DNA from: Pyrus communis
Taxonomy: Eukaryota; Streptophyta; Magnoliopsida; Rosales; Rosaceae
NCBI RefSeq assembly: GCF_963583255.1
Contig: NC_084808.1
Span: forward strand, 14,035,201-14,099,200
Direction: 5' to 3'
Length of the DNA: 64,000 bases
Shown here: positions 37,401 through 48,725 of the stretch, piece by piece
Numbering within the stretch: the stretch's first letter is position 1
How the letters are laid out: every line of letters starts with the position of its first letter
Position numbers and translations under genes: made by a program
Notes under the pieces: model-generated
Databases searched by the model: none
The model's input: only the letters and a program-made list of their open reading frames with translations
What the model was told of the DNA's origin: nothing

Positions 37401-39453
37401 TGAAAATGAAATTGTCAATCACAGTATTGACTGTGCACCAAAAGTTAATAGATTATCCATGTTTAAAAACCATAGCTGAGAAGTGAAGAGAATGCAATTT
37501 TGGCAAATAAATGGCATAGATGACCTTAAGGAATTCACATATATTTGAGGTCAAAAGGATTTAAACTAAAACAAATCTACCAATCGGTCAACAAAGTGGG
37601 GGTATGTCTGGGTAGTACTCACATATATTTCGTTTACACAGTATCGACTTTTTAAATTCTGCAAAACCCCTGGTTCATGCAGATAAGCCAACTTAGTCAT
37701 ATCATCTACACCACATTGAGGAAATTCAGGATCCTGTGGGTAGACGCTGGATGCTTTGGCTGTAACCTACAACAAAAGGGGAAAAAATAGTCGATGAGAT
37801 GATCATGATATTCAACAATACACAAGGATAATCAGTCACTAGTTTTCATGCATATATATATATATGCAATAAATATGATGGCTCTGTCTGTGTCAAAGGA
37901 AACGTAAACTGAGGAACAGGAAATACATGCAATCAAATGAAAATTGTGTCATTATGCAATCAACAAAGAACATTATTTGATTTGAAGTGGATATATTATG
38001 ACCCTAAAACATTCTACCAATCTAGTAAGTGCTTTTAACATTATTCGGTATCATTTTTCCTACAAACATGATAGGTCTTTTAAGTCCTCTATGTGATACT
38101 TCTTCATTTACATTTTTTTGGTGCTAAACAATGTCATACTGAAGTTCAACATTAAGTTATATATTAGCTATTATACAGCTAACAAAAGCAGAAGCAAGGC
38201 TCAAGAGGATTTGGAAAACAAAAGCAGCACTGACCGTCTTCCCTGATGTACAGTTTATTTCAATCTCTTCATCATTGACTCCTACAACTTCGCCATCAAT
38301 CCAGGCTTCCTCAGAATCCTCGACCCAAACATGAGATCCTACTGCCAAATTGACATTGGCAGCCTGTGTGGACAATGAAATAATTAGCACGTCCATAAGA
38401 AAGAGCAAGCCAGATCTTTAATTTTAAAATCACCAAGAAATCGATACACATCAGACATGAAAATCAAGGATTAGACAGTTGTGATACAATTATAATTCTG
38501 AACTCAAAATAAGATTCTACAACAAAACTGTGACGTGTTCCTCGTTTAGCATACATTGCATTTGAGATACTTAAGAATCGCATTCTAATTGAAGGAAGCA
38601 TCACACGCCTTATCCAGGAAATCTAAATGCTGGATGCACTTCTGGTGTAGCATTGATAGCATCCATGCATATGGATAAAAGGTGGATTTACAGTTTTAGA
38701 AGATCTTTTAGAATCATAATCTTTTCAATTGTCAAGGTAAGAATGAGTGAACCACTAAACATGTTGTAAAAAGAGACTCAATATTTTATTTTTCTTATTG
38801 ATAAATATTCCATCCAAATGAATCAATAAGGCACTGCCTTAGGACACATGAAGCATGCTAGGGAGTAGCATTAGTGTTTCAAGCCAGACATCCATTTACT
38901 TCATGACTGAGATTTTTGATCGCTTGCATTAACCTTTGCTTCATGGCTGGTAGGTTAATGCAATCCGAACTCCTGCAATGGCAACAATGCAGCTCTCTTT
39001 TACGCCAATTATGTCGAGAAAAGCTAGTAGCGTTATCATGGCGAAAAGCCATTCCTTCGGTAAAATATTTCTAGCCCGACTATCTCCTCTCCTAGTTTAC
39101 ACTAAACTACTCAGAAAAACAGCTAATTTCAAACAGTTCCTACCCCATGTTAGCTCACTGAAGCAACAAACTATAATCAAACATTTCCGAAATTTTAACA
39201 AACATTTCCGAAATTTTAACTGCCATAAACTATAATCAAACAGTTCCTACCCCATGTTAGCTCACTGAAGCAACAAAATAACGCCAGTTTCAGCTTAACT
39301 GAGCGAGAATCAAGTCGCATTCAGAAAACATCAATGCATTGACCTAGGATTAAGAAATTAAATTGCAAAAGCAGCAAATTGTTCAAAATTTAAATTATTA
39401 TAGAGAGAAAATTCAAAAACTTGGTGACCAAGAAAATGAGAGAAAGATACCAT
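24474..39453 (-). CDS. Class XI myosin heavy chain, complete gene, 39 coding exons
   Basis: Actin-based motor of the plant class XI family, which drives organelle movement and cytoplasmic streaming. I built exons from protein similarity, GT/AG sites and phase. In order: 39451-39453, 38235-38363, 37623-37766, 37203-37348, 36962-37118, 36736-36794, 36374-36533, 35831-35980, 35622-35758, 35366-35512, 35163-35264, 34624-34681, 34425-34526, 34266-34303, 34005-34131, 33716-33886, 33482-33613, 33278-33387, 32326-32386, 31834-32011, 31532-31737, 31039-31158, 30068-30166, 29038-29292, 28747-28886, 28495-28609, 28380-28400, 28218-28292, 27907-28077, 27287-27421, 26998-27180, 26354-26512, 26231-26301, 26037-26136, 25827-25883, 25079-25135, 24844-24924, 24674-24756, 24474-24588. 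They sum to 4,554 nt: 1,517 residues plus stop, typical for the class, with no stop or frameshift. The tail end ([10 protein letters not shown]) resembles XI-F/XI-J type myosins more than XI-K, from memory only. Confidence 0.95.
28495..30166 (-). other. Myosin coiled-coil exons
   Basis: Residues about 880-1082 form a heptad-rich dimerisation rod, beginning [20 protein letters not shown]. An alanine-glutamate-lysine segment ([19 protein letters not shown]) is in the exon at 29038-29292, which also carries the TAENEQLK heptads. The rod ends near [14 protein letters not shown]. It precedes the cargo-binding tail. Confidence 0.88.
31039..32011 (-). other. Myosin neck with six IQ motifs
   Basis: After the converter ([20 protein letters not shown]) come six light-chain or calmodulin-binding IQ motifs over residues about 738-879: [83 protein letters not shown] and [16 protein letters not shown]. 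Three exons encode them. Six IQ repeats is the standard class XI neck. Confidence 0.92.
32326..38363 (-). other. Myosin motor domain exons
   Basis: Residues 1 to about 735. An SH3-like N-terminal segment ([19 protein letters not shown], residues 9-27) precedes the motor. P-loop GESGAGKT is at residues 156-163 (exon 36962-37118). Switch I, NNNSSRFGKF, is at about 209-218, split by an intron. Switch II, DIYGFE, is at 434-439 (exon 35163-35264). The actin-binding region and the SH1-type helix lie in 33278-33886 ([26 protein letters not shown]). All nucleotide-binding motifs are intact, so the motor is predicted active. Confidence 0.93.
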
Positions 39454-39960
39454 TGCGGACAAAAAATCTGATTAGATTCAGATCCGAGGCCGAGCTCCCA
39501 AAACCCTAGAATCCCTCAACAACGGCCACGACCCAATGCCGAAAAAACCATGGATTCTTCTCTTCAGAGGGAACCGTACGAAGAAAATCCACCAATGTGT
39601 GCCCAAATTATCGGTTTTTCAAATTTCGGAGCTGCAGCAGCACGCATGTAAGAGGACGACAATGTCGCTCCGACTGTACGGAAATCACGGTGATAAAACT
39701 GTATCTGGTGTATGAGGAGGAAATGGAAGAAGGTCTCTCACATGGGAAATGTTGTTGCAGAGGGGTAGCAATGGCGGACCTTTTATCCTCCCCGAACGAG
39801 AAAGCAGAAGATCCTCTGCAACTATTTTCCCTCTGATTTTCTCTCTCGCTCGCGCTTCCCTTCTGCACTCTCTCTTCCTCGCCGTTGGCCCTCTCTCCCT
39901 CTCTCTCCTCGCTTTCTCTCTCTATCTCGCTCGCTCTCGGCCTCTGTTTCGCTTCTGTCT
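39454..39960 (-). promoter_or_regulatory. Myosin 5' UTR and promoter-proximal region
   Basis: Upstream of the ATG on the minus strand. 39454-39560 has the character of a plant 5' UTR (CTAGGGTTTTGGGAGCTCG near 39490-39510). 39830-39955 is a long GA-rich tract on the minus strand, with repeated GAGAGAGAG and GAGCGAGCGAGA, typical of GAGA/CT-rich core promoters or leaders. No clear TATA box was seen. The minus-strand open frame 39608-40015 runs through this low-complexity tract and is not taken as a gene. Confidence 0.5.
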
Positions 39961-41300
39961 GCCAAAAGCCTAACAACATGAACGCGTAACTCAACATTAT
40001 GTATGAAGTTACCATATTAACCTTGGATTGGTCATTTAATTCCGATTAGTGCCCCTTTCCCCAACCTTGTGGAACTACTGATTATGTATGAAGTATTTAT
40101 GACCATAAGGAAGTATTTATGACCATAAGGCATTGTACTTTAATTATAAATAGTTAGAAATTTTATTTTGTATCCAAATGGGTTCAAGCATGCTTTCTCT
40201 AGAGAAAAAATAAATAAATATAGCGTGCATTTAATAAGAATGTGTAAGTTCAAGTGAGTTCTAACAAGACGGCTTCTCATCTACATTTCATTTTAGACGT
40301 CATTTTTCTTATTTTTTGCTTTCCGAAAATATACTCTCACTAAAGTATGTGTATTTTACGTTTTGTTATATGATAGGGATGAAATTGGTGAAAAAATTGA
40401 GATCTAATTGCTATATTTATGACATACTTAATTTCGAACAAAATTAGGGTTAGGCATGGACGGGTTCGAGAGTTTGCCTATATTGTCCAAATTACAAATT
40501 TGATAAAATTAGTTATAAATGGTCCTGATCCAAGTTTTGAACAATGATACATTTACACTAAAAATATAGGGAATAAATCGGTTGCGAACTCGTTATTTTC
40601 AATATTTAAAATATCTGTATCGGTGAAAATATTGATCTGCAAATTTGTGAAAATATTTATGAACATATAGAAATCAATATTGGTTGCCTGCGATGGAAAT
40701 TATGGAAAATTGCTCAAAAATGTGAAAATTTAAAATGATGCTTTAGGGAATGTCATATGTATGAATTAAGAATTAATGATTAAATACTATGTAAAAATAA
40801 GTATGTGATATGTGAGAAGAAAAAAATCTTTGTAATGACAACTAATACAATTAAGCATCTCATTAGAATGAATAAATTATACATAACATAATTGAAACTT
40901 TCATCATGAAAACAACACAAGTCTCATTGAATTAAACTAATACCATAAAGAAAAAAAGCTAAACCATAAAGAATGCATAACACTGATAGTAAATCTTCAT
41001 CTTTCATTTTGATTAGACCTTCCTGCCTAGTACTTCCAACTGCACCAATGCCTAACCCGTTTCTCTACACTAATCTTGGGTGACATGAGTAAAGACATCT
41101 TCGCCGATAAATGGGCTCAAGTATGTAACTCCATCATATTCTTGCACATCGCCTCCATCGTTAAGTCATTTGTCTTACTCCCCACCACCATCATCATCTC
41201 CGTTATAATTTCTTCCACCGGTAGCAGTACATTTTACAAAGAAAGTAATTTATTCCTCATCACAATACAAAATGTACATATTACACTTAACAAACAAAGT
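39961..41300. other. Intergenic, no gene recognised
   Basis: AT-rich. Contains a 20-bp tandem repeat, two units of GAAGTATTTATGACCATAAG at 40090-40109 and 40110-40129. No supported gene. Confidence 0.45.
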
Positions 41301-41301
41301 T

Positions 41302-42250
41302 ATCTAGTCCTAGTGGTATTCTTCTTCACTTGTAAGTGAGATGTGTTAGAGCATCCCCAATAGGGGCTTTATTCTCCATGAGGCTACTACATGTAGATCC
41401 ACCACTGAGGCTAACAACTTCCTTTCTTGAGTAGCATAAAATCAGGCTACATCTAGCCCCAAAAAATAGTGGGTCCCACAAAAAAAGTAGCAACCTATGT
41501 GAGCAAAATTCTAGCAATCTTTCTCCATTTGCGAATACACTTATACTTTCCTTTTATTATTACTTTAATTCTTTTTTCTTACTTATTTTTCTTGCAATTT
41601 GGCTAATTAATGATTGTTTAAATTTCATAAGAATTAAATTTTCAAATTGATTTAACGTTCATGGGCATTGATGGGTGAAAATTTCAAATAATTTTTTTTT
41701 TTAAATTGTATGATCCTAATTTACCAATTGGTGCTAGGTAAATTATTGTGTTATACGTGAAAATTAAATTATTTCAGAGGGCGAAATGGGGGTTTGTTTA
41801 TTTCAACGGATGAGTTTGAGATAAGAGAATCTAATCTAATCCAACGAACGATTTATAAGTGAAGAAATCTAACTTTATCACAATTTGAACTTTTTTGGTT
41901 GAAGGGTTCATAAAAAATAAAAAAAATAGAAAATAAAAAAAAAAAAAATTTAAGATAGCACGTTCAAAAATCAACTTAAGAAGAGCTAACACAAATAAAA
42001 ATTATTGCTTAATCAAATTACTACATAAATATATATACCCGAAGATATAATCCCTCATTGGAAGAGATTCTTTTATAAAGCCCCAAAAATTCATCGGAGC
42101 TCTAAAATGAGATATATCCACCACTTTTCTAGCACCATATAGAGCCCCTCACTAAGAATGCTCTTAGGTTCAATTCTCGTCAAATGCGAATTTGAACGAC
42201 ATTATACTAGCTTATATCGTTTGTTCAACACAAAAATATAAAATAATATA
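41302..42250 (+). mobile_element. SINE (family 2-like) split by a MITE insertion
   Basis: Left half 41302-41348 (AGTCCTAGTGGTATTCTTC, then CACTTGTAAGTGAGATGTG) and right half from 42167 (GGTTCAATTCTCGTC, AAATGCGAATTTGAAC). Together they form a continuous tRNA-derived SINE with the B-box-like GGTTCAATTC once the 815-bp insert and one copy of TTA are removed. The 3' end and target duplication are not resolved. Confidence 0.65.
41349..42163. mobile_element. PIF/Harbinger-like MITE, 815 bp, TTA target site
   Basis: Ends are GAGCATCCCCAATAGGGGCT on the left and, on the other strand, GAGCATTCTTAGTGAGGGGC on the right, with exact TTA flanks (41346-41348 and 42164-42166). The interior is AT-rich and non-coding. 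A TTA target and GAG...CTC ends are the signature of Tourist/Harbinger non-autonomous elements. Confidence 0.75.
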
Positions 42251-42850
42251 TGAATGTTAATTTCCAACCACTAAAGAAAACAAAAATTTGGAATTACGTA
42301 AAGTAAAAAGTTGAAAAGTTCATATTTGGTATAACCACCCAATTAAGTAAATGTAACTCATTCAGGTAATCATGTCAAAATTGGTTTTCATTTCGCATCT
42401 TTTCCTTTCAAGTGAAAATTCATTTTCATCAACAAACTAATGCCAACGTGGTTATTCCCTCCTGGTCCTAAGGGCAAATTCGTAAACTAAACTAGCCTTC
42501 TCCTTCCCACCAAATGGGGCACAACACAACTACTTCCCGCTGGTTTAGTTGATTTTGCGGGCCCCGGGGCGGGATAGACGGCCCAGATCACTTCTTTTTC
42601 CAATCCAAGACCTCTTCTCTTCTGGTGAATGTTCAGTCGCTTTTGAACGTCGTTTTATCGCTTCCATAACCATGAGGACACGTGTCGTCTCCTCAACTAA
42701 CATTTCTCTGTCGATATAGGGTGATGGCCGTTGGATTAGTTGTAAAAGAACGGTTTGACCACCACCTATGCGGGTGCGGTTGGTACCCATTTTGAATTTG
42801 CAATGGTAATGTGATGTGGACTCAAACATGAAAGTGAAGCACAAATACTA
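42251..42850. other. Intergenic with a GC-richer patch
   Basis: 42540-42800 is GC-richer and contains a GACACGTGTC box (about 42678-42687), an ACGT-core element found in stress-responsive promoters. No adjacent gene was recognised, and the minus-strand 99-residue frame lacks domain features. Confidence 0.35.
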
Positions 42851-43500
42851 AGGTTGTAATTCCGGCGGGTTAGACCGGATAGATGGTCAACCCAATCCTA
42901 GCCTAACATTTTCAAATTAGGCTTAAGTTGAGTTTGAATTCATGCAAGTTTATTCGGACCTGAGTTTTTAATTGGGTCTATTTTCATGGGATTTAGGTTT
43001 GCTCAATTTCATCAAGTTTAATTTCGTAACACATTATTTAACATGATTTTTCAAATTTTGATAAAATTGTTTAAATTCAATTTTTGCACATTATCATCCA
43101 TGCAAAAGTTAAACCAAATAGCATGGAGACAAATTTCTAACGTTTCAACCATGCGAAATTGAAATATAATTACAAGACAATACCAAAGTTTCAATAAAAT
43201 TGTAAAAACAACATCATTCATTGTCAAATCAAAACCAAACAACAAGCTGCAAGTACAGCCCTCCCAAACTTGTACCTAGCTTATATAATATGAAATGGGA
43301 CGAGTTATATATGCATGAGTGAATTCGGGGTAGAAATCAGGTTGAATTTGAGTTGATATGGAAGGGTAAAACATCAACCCAACCCAGTAAATGATCAAGT
43401 TTGAACAAGTTTGTAGTTCATTCTAACCTGTTCGGTCAAGTTTGAAATATGGTTGGACATGAGAAAATTCGAGTTAACCCAACCCAAGTTGCACTGCCAA
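42851..43500. mobile_element. Possible hAT-type non-autonomous element
   Basis: Starts AAGGTTGTAATTCCGGCGGG and ends near CCCAAGTTGCACTGCC. Both terminal parts are rich in AACCCAACC/GGGTTGAAC phrases facing each other, a common layout of plant hAT MITEs. Terminal inverted repeats are weak and no 8-bp target duplication was confirmed. Confidence 0.3.
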
Positions 43501-44792
43501 CAAATATGATGGAAGAAGAAATATTATTTGAGGCATCCATCTTGATAATAATTTTGGAATAGATGTAATGACATTCTAATTTTTCTTTAAGTGGTGCGAA
43601 AATAAACGATTGAGATTTAAAATAAAATATCGTAGAAATGAAATATAATAACTAAAATACTTGTAACACTGAATGCTACATACCATTAAAGCCACAAACG
43701 TTCTTTTCTTTATCCAAATATATTTTTTTCTTATTATAGTTGATTTTACCATTTTACTACTTTAAACTATATTAAATAGAAGTGGAAATGAAATGATCAG
43801 AACCTAAACCGTGTTGAGTTAAAAAAGAATGCGTTATTCATCGAGGCAATCGACTGTTTTACCTTGATGCATATGGTTTTGATTGCTAACCTTAGTAACT
43901 AACTATTTACGGAAACCTAGCTTACTGCAAGATTGGTATATGGAGACTAAGCGATCAACAAAATAACCCAAATTATAATTTCCCCTCTAAAGTTTGGTAC
44001 TTTAGCTTTAATTCTTGTTAAAAGCTATTACTTTCAAAAGGATCACACATAACCATTAAAAAGAGGGAAATTATAATTTACAGTTAGAAAGTCGTGGCTA
44101 AGCCACCAACTGATATCTTTTTTTTTTTAAATAAAAGAAATTAACTTAGAGAGAGATTACTGAGACTCGAAAAAAAAAGTCATTTTGTATTTTTCATAAT
44201 TGTATTTTCATCAAAAAAAAAAATTATAATGAAAAATGACTGTTTTAGAATGCCAAAACACTCTTAACTTTACCAAACAAAGAACTTAAGGCAATTAACA
44301 GAAGTAAATGTATAGTTCACCGCAGAAAAGACAATGCGTTCCCGTCTTCCCATTTTGGGAAGAAAAGTTTAAAGATACATATTTATTTTCTTGGCCACTT
44401 TCTTTGCCCATTCATTACTACCTGACAAAGTAAAGACTTTCTCCTACTGCAAAGTACAAAATATCATGATAATTTGGGCTGAAAAGAAGGGGATGAACTG
44501 AACAGCATGCAAGTTCAACTTAAAAGCTCAAAGAGACATGATTACATTATTATCAAATAAAAATGTTATTCTTACGGTATATTTGTATTATTTTTCTAAT
44601 AAGAATATGATTCACATAAGTTAATAAACTCTATTTTTATCAGAGAGACGATAAAAATATATAATAAGTATAGTATTACTCGTCACCAAATGAATTCTCT
44701 ATTTTTTTTGTTTGTTAAAGTGGGGAGTCGCAGAGCTCTCACTTGTCACATATTATCTTGTATGTAATTATGCGAGCCTCATCCATTAATTT
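43501..44792. other. Intergenic, no gene recognised
   Basis: AT-rich DNA with A and T runs; nothing supported beyond that. Confidence 0.45.
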
Positions 44793-44953
44793 TTAAGGAA
44801 AACTAATGAAAAATTCAAAAAAAAAAACTTTAGTTCTAATGAAAAATGACAAATAAAAGTGTAGTGAATGGTACCAGAAAAAGGTAAAAATGTGGTTTTT
44901 TGTTAAAAATGAATGGTAAATGAAGTGTTTCGTTAAAACTCTTTAATTTTTAT
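44793..44953. mobile_element. Short AT-rich MITE
   Basis: Begins TTAAGGAAAACTAATGAAAA and ends CGTTAAAACTCTTTAA, whose complement TTAAAGAGTTTTAACG gives imperfect inverted ends. The interior has AATGGTACCAGAAAAAGGT and AAAAATGTGGTTTTTTGTTA, the pattern of a very abundant Maleae repeat as I remember it. Confidence 0.5.
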
Positions 44954-44959
44954 CGATGA

Positions 44960-45960
44960 GGTACATGTGGTGTGAATTTTACTATGAAATTCTACATATA
45001 ATCGTCGCATTTGAACAATTTATACTAAATAGGTATGTTTGATAATTCATTTTATGTTTTAGTTTTTATTTTTATTTGTTGTGCTAAAGATATGAGAAAT
45101 GTATGCAGAGAATGGAAGAGATTAGGGATGGTCACTTTAGTGGTCTACCACCAACTCATGAGTTGGACATTTAAAATGTATTTTTTGGTAGAAACCCGAC
45201 CCTCCATTTTACAGGTGAGTTGGTTAGGATTAAAATATTAGTAATTAACGACAATGTTGACTTGCCAGGAAATGTTTCTAAAATCTTTGACCAAAGCAAG
45301 ATGGTGAATGGACAATGATCCAAATCAACTTGGTAAGAATAGAAACGTCACATAGGCAAGTGTGTATAAAATAAGCCTAAGTAATGTGACAAAGGGCATT
45401 GGATCATAGCCCCTAAACTGATTCTCTCTTCCTAGAGTAGGAATGGCATAGCTCATCATTCTTGATCTTCATTCATCCATTACCTTAATCGGGTCGGTCC
45501 TGAGAATTTGGTAATCTTAGATGAGCCTTTGAATTGGGCCCTAGAATGCACTGAACCCTAACACTTTATACATAAATATGAATAAAAAAAATTGCTAAAT
45601 ACATGAAAAAATATTTCTACATCAAATACCAATAAAAATTAATCTAAAAGAATATATATAAACATTATTTAAATATTACATTTGAAAGGCCAAAAATAAA
45701 AATATAAAATTCTTATTAGGAATGGCTTTTCAAGTTTTGAATCGAGGACAACGAGCAACCCCTGCACCTTTACCACCACACCAACAGTATTTATAAACAA
45801 ATAGATATAATATAAAATTTTGGGGCCTCTAGGCGGTCGCCTTACCTGGCTACCCTCAGGGGCGGCCCTACCTTAATTCTAAGGTGAACTACGCTGGTTT
45901 GATCCCATGGAGATGTAGTACTCGGCGAACGTGGCTTAGATACTATGACATAGATAGTTT
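44960..45960. other. Intergenic, left flank of Copia element 2
   Basis: No gene recognised. 45830-45875 is a GC-rich patch (GGGGCCTCTAGGCGGTCG) like the conserved segment of other dispersed repeats. The last 15 or so bases before the LTR recur at about 52011. Confidence 0.4.
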
Positions 45961-45965
45961 GTCTT

Positions 45966-46730
45966 TGTAGGAGTTTTGAGACCCCTCTTGTCCCACATCG
46001 GGCAACAGTAGTTTTTCACTAGCCTTTATATAAGCTTATTCATTCTTCTTAGTAATTAGAACTTGGACCATTTGGAATGAGGATTGAGGTTTGGGCCACT
46101 AATTGTGTGGATTAGGCTTAATGATTACACTATAATATTAATATAAATTAATATTAATTAATCAAGACAAGGGCCTTGGGCCACTTGGGGCCAAGAAATT
46201 AAAATTAATCTGATCAATTAGTTTTAATTTTGAATTAAGTTTTTAATTAAATTAATTAAAAACGTTTTGATTAATAGACACAACTATTTGGAAAGAGTTG
46301 TATAGCTTCAGATACATCCAAAAGGTGTTTGAAGACGTATGAAAGAGCCTATATAACTGGAGTCCTCGGTTCCATCAAAAATCATCTTTTCTTCCTCCTT
46401 ATCTTCCGTACAAAATTTCCAGAGAGTAAACACACAAAGCAATTCGCTAGAGTTGTACAATCCAGTGCGGGTTGTAGAATTAGGTAATTGTATCCTAGTC
46501 GAGCAGACATTGTAGAACCATAAGCACAATAATGAGACGGAAATACTGTTTGAATGACATAGCGTTTGCGCTAGCCTCTACCTTCAATTCATTCAAGTTA
46601 GTATCATTTTAATTTCTTTGTAATTATTGTGTAATTGCATTCTGTATTGCAACTATTTTTTAATAATAAAGTCTAAGTATTTCTGTTCTGTATTTCTGTT
46701 ATTTTATTGTTTCTAAATTATTCTCCAACA
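45966..46730 (+). repeat. 5' LTR of Copia element 2
   Basis: 765 bp. Contains TTTATATAAGC near 46025 and CCTATATAAC near 46350 as possible TATA boxes, and TAATAAAG near 46665 as a poly-A-type signal close to the end. It differs from the 3' LTR by scattered substitutions and by a segment of about 60 bp absent from the 3' copy. Confidence 0.9.
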
Positions 46731-46743
46731 ATCTTCAAACAGT

Positions 46744-47559
46744 ATGGAACAATTAGGAACTAAACCTCATTCTGAGAAGCCTGAGAAATTTAAGGGCGAA
46801 GACTTCAAAAGATGACAGCAGAAGATGCTGTTTTATTTGACAACACTGAATTTGGCTAATGTTTTGCGCGAGACAATGCCTACTGTAGATGGATAAAATA
46901 TTTTTTCTGTAGAAACTTTGACGACCATAGATGCCTGGAATCATAATGATTTCGTCTGCAGAAACTATGTTCTCAATGCATTAAATGATTCGTTGTATGA
47001 TGTCTATGTCGTATGCAAAACAGCCAAGGAACTTTGGGAATCACTTGAGAAAAAATATAAAACTGAGGATGCTGGTTCAAAGAAATTTGTCATGGGCAAA
47101 TTTTTGGACTACAAAATGGTGGATTCCAAGTCTGTTGTCTCTCAAACTGAAGATCTCCAGAAAATCACCCATGACATTCATGTTGAAGGGATAGTGATCA
47201 ATGAGTCTTTCCAAGTGGTGTCCTTTATAGAAAAACTGCCACCTTCTTGGAAAGAGTTCAAGAATTATCTCAAACACAAACGTAAGAAGATGACCCTTGA
47301 GGATCTCATTGTAAGGCTGAGAATTGAGGAAGATAATAGGAAAAATGAGAAGAGCCTGGTTTCAAGTATGAAAGCCAAGGCTAATGTTGTTGAAGGAAGT
47401 TCATCAAAGCAAAAGTCGAAGTTTCAGAAAACTAAGAAAAAGGAAAAACACTTTGTCCCTGGTGTGAAAGGCAAAGACTTCAAGAAAATCAAGGGAAGTT
47501 GCTGGGTTTGTGGAAAGCAAGGCCATAGGGCTCAAGAATGTTGCCATCGAAGGGATTAA
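46744..47559 (+). pseudogene. gag remnant of Copia element 2
   Basis: Starts MEQLGTKPHSEKPEKFKGED 13 nt past the LTR. In-frame stops occur near 46813 (at the position where element 1 has Trp) and at about 46894. The long open part 46918-47559 carries the gag core ([33 protein letters not shown]), a lysine-rich segment and the zinc knuckle CWVCGKQGHRAQEC, then ends at TAA. Confidence 0.9.
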
Positions 47560-47610
47560 GGTCCTGAAAATCAAGGCAACAACAACCACGCAAACCTGAT
47601 TGAAAACAAT

Positions 47611-48725
47611 GTGGATGCCTTGGCTGCAATGATTTCTGAAATCAACCTTGTATCTGACCACGCTGATTGGTGGATAGATACTGATGCAACTCGCCATGTG
47701 TGTGGTGACAGAAATATGTTCTCTTTGTATAAGAAAATCGAGGGAAACGAGCAGCTGTTTATGGGAAATGCATATGCATCTGTTGTGGCTGGAATAGGGA
47801 AATGTGTTCTGAAATTCATTTATGGGAAGGAATTAACCCTCCTTGACGTGCTGCATGTCCCCGATATAAGGAAGAATCTTGTTTCTGGTCCTATCCTTAG
47901 TAATAAAGGATTCAAACTAGTTTTTGAGTCCAATAAGTTTGTACTAACTAAAGGGGGAATGTTTGTAGGGAAGGGTTACCTTGCTGATAGATTATTCAAA
48001 CTAAATGTACTTGCTAATGCTATGAATGAAATAAATAATGCTTTGGCTTATATTGTTGATTCGTCTAATTTATGGCACTCTAGGTTAGGACATGTAAATT
48101 TTAGTTCTTCTTTTAGAATGCATAATTTAGGTTTGCTGCCCAAAATTGATTATCTAGATAATGTTAAATGTGAAACTTGTACATAATCGAAATTTGCAAG
48201 TCAAAGCTTTAAATCAGTGCATGAAAAATCCAATGATTTGTTAGATTTAATTCATTGTGACTTGTGTGATTTTAGATCATATCCAACTCGTGGTGGAAAG
48301 AACTATTATGTAACATTTATAGATGATTTCAGTAAGTATTGTTATGTTTATTTACTTCATAGTAAAGATGATACCTTGGATATGTTTAAGACATATAAGG
48401 CAGAAGTTGAGAATCAACTTAACAAGAAGATTAAAGTCTTAAGGTCCGATAGGGGAGGAGAATATGAGTCCCATGCCTTTGCTGAATTTTGTGCCACACA
48501 TGGCATAATTCATCAAACAACAGCCCCTTATACACTGCAACAAAATGGTGTTGCCGAATGAAAAAATAGTACTTTTAAAGACATGATCAATTCTATGTTG
48601 AATAGCTCTGGGCTTCCACACAATTTGTGGGGTGAAGCTTTACTTACTGCAAATAAAATTTTGAATCGAATCCCACCTAAAACAAGAAAGGAGTCACCAT
48701 ATGTATTATGGAAAGGAAGAACCCC
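47611..48725 (+). pseudogene. Protease and integrase remnant of Copia element 2
   Basis: Protease reads WIDTDATRHVCGD: the catalytic Asp is kept but the Gly of the Asp-Thr-Gly-Ala motif is Asp. Integrase HHCC region (LWHSRLGHVNF ... KCETC) is followed by TAA at about 48184. The catalytic core is at 48217-48561 (CDLCDF, RSDRGGEY, NGVAE), with a TGA after the catalytic Glu where element 1 reads Arg. Confidence 0.88.

Noticed and set aside
39608..40015. 135-codon minus-strand open frame upstream of the myosin start
   Set aside because: Runs through the GA-rich promoter or leader tract; composition is low complexity and no domain is visible.
42545..42844. 99-codon minus-strand open frame in a GC-richer patch
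   Set aside because: No recognisable domain, no intron or promoter support; may be a promoter-like or repeat segment.
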